This document shows positions 13,244 to 14,816 of a stretch of DNA of 14,816 nucleotides, piece after piece. Made by a program: the position numbers and the translations under genes. The DNA comes from G020354085 sp964629975 (GTDB taxonomy: Bacteria > Pseudomonadota > Gammaproteobacteria > Acidiferrobacterales > Sulfurifustaceae). Where the stretch lies: contig CAZVUN010000074.1 in assembly GCA_964629975.1 (NCBI GenBank), forward strand, positions 1 through 14,816, read 5' to 3'. Each line of letters starts with the position of its first letter. Position 1 is the stretch's first letter. The notes under the pieces were generated by a model that saw nothing but the letters and a program-made list of their open reading frames with translations, made no database searches and was not told where the DNA came from.

Positions 13244-14313
13244 GCGCCGCGCCCCTGCTGCAGGTAGTTCCGCTGCAGCCACTCCTGGTGCCGCGAATCG
13301 CTCACCGCCCGGCTCCAGGCGTCGTTGTCGAGGTACCACTGCACGGTGCGGGCGATGCCCTGCTCGAAGGTCATCGCCGGCTGCCAGCCGAGCTCACGCC
13401 TTATCTTGGATGCGTCGATCGCGTAACGCCGGTCATGGCCGGGACGGTCGGCCACATGGGTGATGAGCCGCGCGTGCGGGGCCTTGTCGGCGAAGCGCTC
13501 ATCCAGCAGCCGGCAGATCGCCTGCACGATCGCAAGGTTGGTACGCTCGGCGTTGCCGCCGATGTTATAGGTCTCACCCGGCCGGCCATGCGCCAGCACC
13601 GCGCCGATCGCGGCGCAGTGATCCTCGACGTACAGCCAGTCGCGCACCTGCTGCCCGTCGCCGTACACCGGCAGCGGCTTGCCGGCACGGGCGTTGGCGA
13701 TCATGAGCGGGATGAGCTTCTCGGGATGCTGGTAGGGGCCGTAGTTGTTGGAGCAGTTGGTGGTGAGCGTCGGCAGGCCGTAGGTGTGGTGATAGGCGCG
13801 CACCAGGTGATCGGCCGCCGCCTTGCTCGCCGCATATGGCGAGTTCGGCTGGTACGGCGTCTGTTCGGTGAAGGCCGGATCGTTCGGGGCGAGTGTGCCG
13901 TACACCTCGTCGGTCGAGACGTGCAGGAAGCGAAAGCGCGCCTGGTGCGCGGCGTCCAGGCGCTGCCAGTGCTGGCGCGCACAGGCGAGCAGGTTATGGG
14001 TGCCGACCACGTTGGTGTCGATGAAGGCCTGCGGCCCGAGAATGGAGCGGTCGACATGGGACTCGGCGGCGAAGTTGATGATCGCCTCGGGGCGATGGTC
14101 GGCCAGCAGGCGCGCAACCAGCGCGCCATCGCCGATGTCGCCGTGCACGAACACATGGTCGGGATCGGCGTGCAGGCTCTCGAGGTTCTCGCGATGCCCG
14201 GCGTAGGTGAGCAGATCGAGATTGACGATGCGCGCCAGGCGCTCGCGCCGCGCGCGCAGCACGAAATTCGCGCCGATGAACCCGGCCCCACCCGTCACCA
14301 GCCACGTGCGCAT
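13240..14313 (-). CDS. rmlB: dTDP-glucose 4,6-dehydratase RmlB
   Basis: RmlB is an NAD-dependent short-chain dehydrogenase-like enzyme making dTDP-4-dehydro-6-deoxyglucose. The 357-residue protein has the NAD-binding GGAGFIG (8-14), the catalytic triad segment T134-D135-E136 (STDEVYG) and Y160 xxx K164 (YAASK). The ATG at 14313 has a purine-rich GAAGGGAC just upstream. It is the first gene of the overlapping operon rmlB-rmlA-rmlC-rmlD. The 75-base upstream gap must hold any operon promoter; only a weak -10-like TAGACT is seen there. Confidence 0.97.
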   Translation of the reverse strand: MRTWLVTGGAGFIGANFVLRARRERLARIVNLDLLTYAGHRENLESLHADPDHVFVHGDIGDGALVARLLADHRPEAIINFAAESHVDRSILGPQAFIDTNVVGTHNLLACARQHWQRLDAAHQARFRFLHVSTDEVYGTLAPNDPAFTEQTPYQPNSPYAASKAAADHLVRAYHHTYGLPTLTTNCSNNYGPYQHPEKLIPLMIANARAGKPLPVYGDGQQVRDWLYVEDHCAAIGAVLAHGRPGETYNIGGNAERTNLAIVQAICRLLDERFADKAPHARLITHVADRPGHDRRYAIDASKIRRELGWQPAMTFEQGIARTVQWYLDNDAWSRAVSDSRHQEWLQRNYLQQGRGA

Positions 14314-14388
14314 GCTTGTCCCTTCCCCCCTGCATCCGCGGACGCCCCGCTCGCGGCAGAGTCTAGCAAAGAACGGTGCGAACGGCGG

Positions 14389-14816
14389 CTAGGACGGCAG
14401 GAAGTCGATCGGGTACGTGACCACCATCACGGCCACATCCTTGGCACCGAAGTCGAACTGCTTGATGCGCGCGAGCAGTTTGCGTTCGAGCTCCGGGTTC
14501 TTGAGGTCGGTCGAGACAATCTGGACATCAGTCACGGCGCCCGACGGCGCAATCGTGAGCTTGAGCACGACCTTGCCCTGCAAGGTCGGGTCGCTGCGCA
14601 GGGCACGGTTGTAGAGCGCATAGATCGCGCCCTTGTTCTTGTCGAACACGAGCTTGATCTCCTCGATGGAGCGACCGCCGGCCTTGCCGCCGCCCCCTCC
14701 CCCGCCGCCCCCGCCGCCCGCGGCACCACCCCCCACCGGGCTTGCCACCTGGGTGGTCGAGCGGCCGGCCAGCCCGCCGCCGCCCGTGCCGACGCTGGTC
14801 CGGGAGACCGCGATAC
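14389..14816 (-). CDS. AgmX/PglI C-terminal (TonB-like) domain protein, partial
   Basis: The C-terminal 141 residues of a longer protein are visible; the frame stays open through the right window edge, so the N-terminus is missing. A glycine-rich linker, including a run of 11 glycines, leads to the domain RSIEEIKLVFDKNKGAIYALYNRAL, GKVVLKLTIAPSGAVTDVQIV and FDFGAKDVAVMVVTYPIDFLPS. This is the pattern of the AgmX/PglI C-terminal domain of the TonB-like family. In other gammaproteobacteria such proteins carry an N-terminal membrane or FHA-type region and are annotated as gliding-motility or TonB-family energy-transducing proteins; the role here is unknown. The gene is separated from rmlB by 75 bases on the same strand. 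Confidence 0.85.
   Translation of the reverse strand, partial: IAVSRTSVGTGGGGLAGRSTTQVASPVGGGAAGGGGGGGGGGGKAGGRSIEEIKLVFDKNKGAIYALYNRALRSDPTLQGKVVLKLTIAPSGAVTDVQIVSTDLKNPELERKLLARIKQFDFGAKDVAVMVVTYPIDFLPS

Noticed and set aside
14314..14388. Promoter of the rml operon with TAGACT as -10
   Set aside because: No -35 element at a suitable distance is visible, so I do not annotate it. The operon may use read-through from the AgmX-like gene.

Overview
The window is high-GC, densely coded DNA from a flagellated Gram-negative bacterium, most likely a gammaproteobacterium. The evidence is a cheV/cheR-type chemotaxis block divergent from flgA-flgM-flgN, sigma-54 and sigma-28 flagellar promoters, a YcgR-type PilZ protein, and an AgmX/PglI-type TonB-like protein. 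Genus cannot be told from the sequence.

Region 1 (about 1-6234, minus strand) holds chemotaxis genes. Read in the direction of transcription they are cheV, a small periplasmic rhodanese, a membrane receptor with a large periplasmic sensor, an Aer-like PAS receptor, and the methyltransferase cheR. Having the rhodanese and two receptors between cheV and cheR is the most unusual feature of the layout. cheV has a near-perfect sigma-28 promoter.

Region 2 (about 6246-10122, plus strand) is the divergent flagellar block. It starts with a sigma-54 promoter and contains a soluble receptor with a C-terminal zinc-binding CZB domain, flgA (P-ring chaperone), flgM (anti-sigma-28, with its own sigma-28 promoter), flgN (hook-junction chaperone) and a YcgR-like c-di-GMP effector. 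Together these cover late assembly checkpoints, chemosensing and c-di-GMP braking of the motor.

Region 3 (10123-10928) has a 422-base stretch without a recognised gene, followed by an orphan proline/threonine-rich lipoprotein. The stretch carries a candidate promoter, a hairpin presenting a good CsrA/RsmA-type site and an 11-bp stem-loop. It looks like a regulated leader or a small RNA.

Region 4 (10957-14313, minus strand) is a complete, translationally overlapped rmlB-rmlA-rmlC-rmlD operon making dTDP-L-rhamnose for surface polysaccharide or glycoprotein. At the right edge, 14389-14816 is the C-terminal part of an AgmX/PglI-like protein that runs off the window.

No rRNA, tRNA, CRISPR array, insertion sequence or phage gene was seen. 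The best candidates for something undescribed are the rhodanese-receptor association, the zinc-binding receptor placed under apparent sigma-54 flagellar control, and the structured RNA regions at 5063-5127 and 10242-10305.
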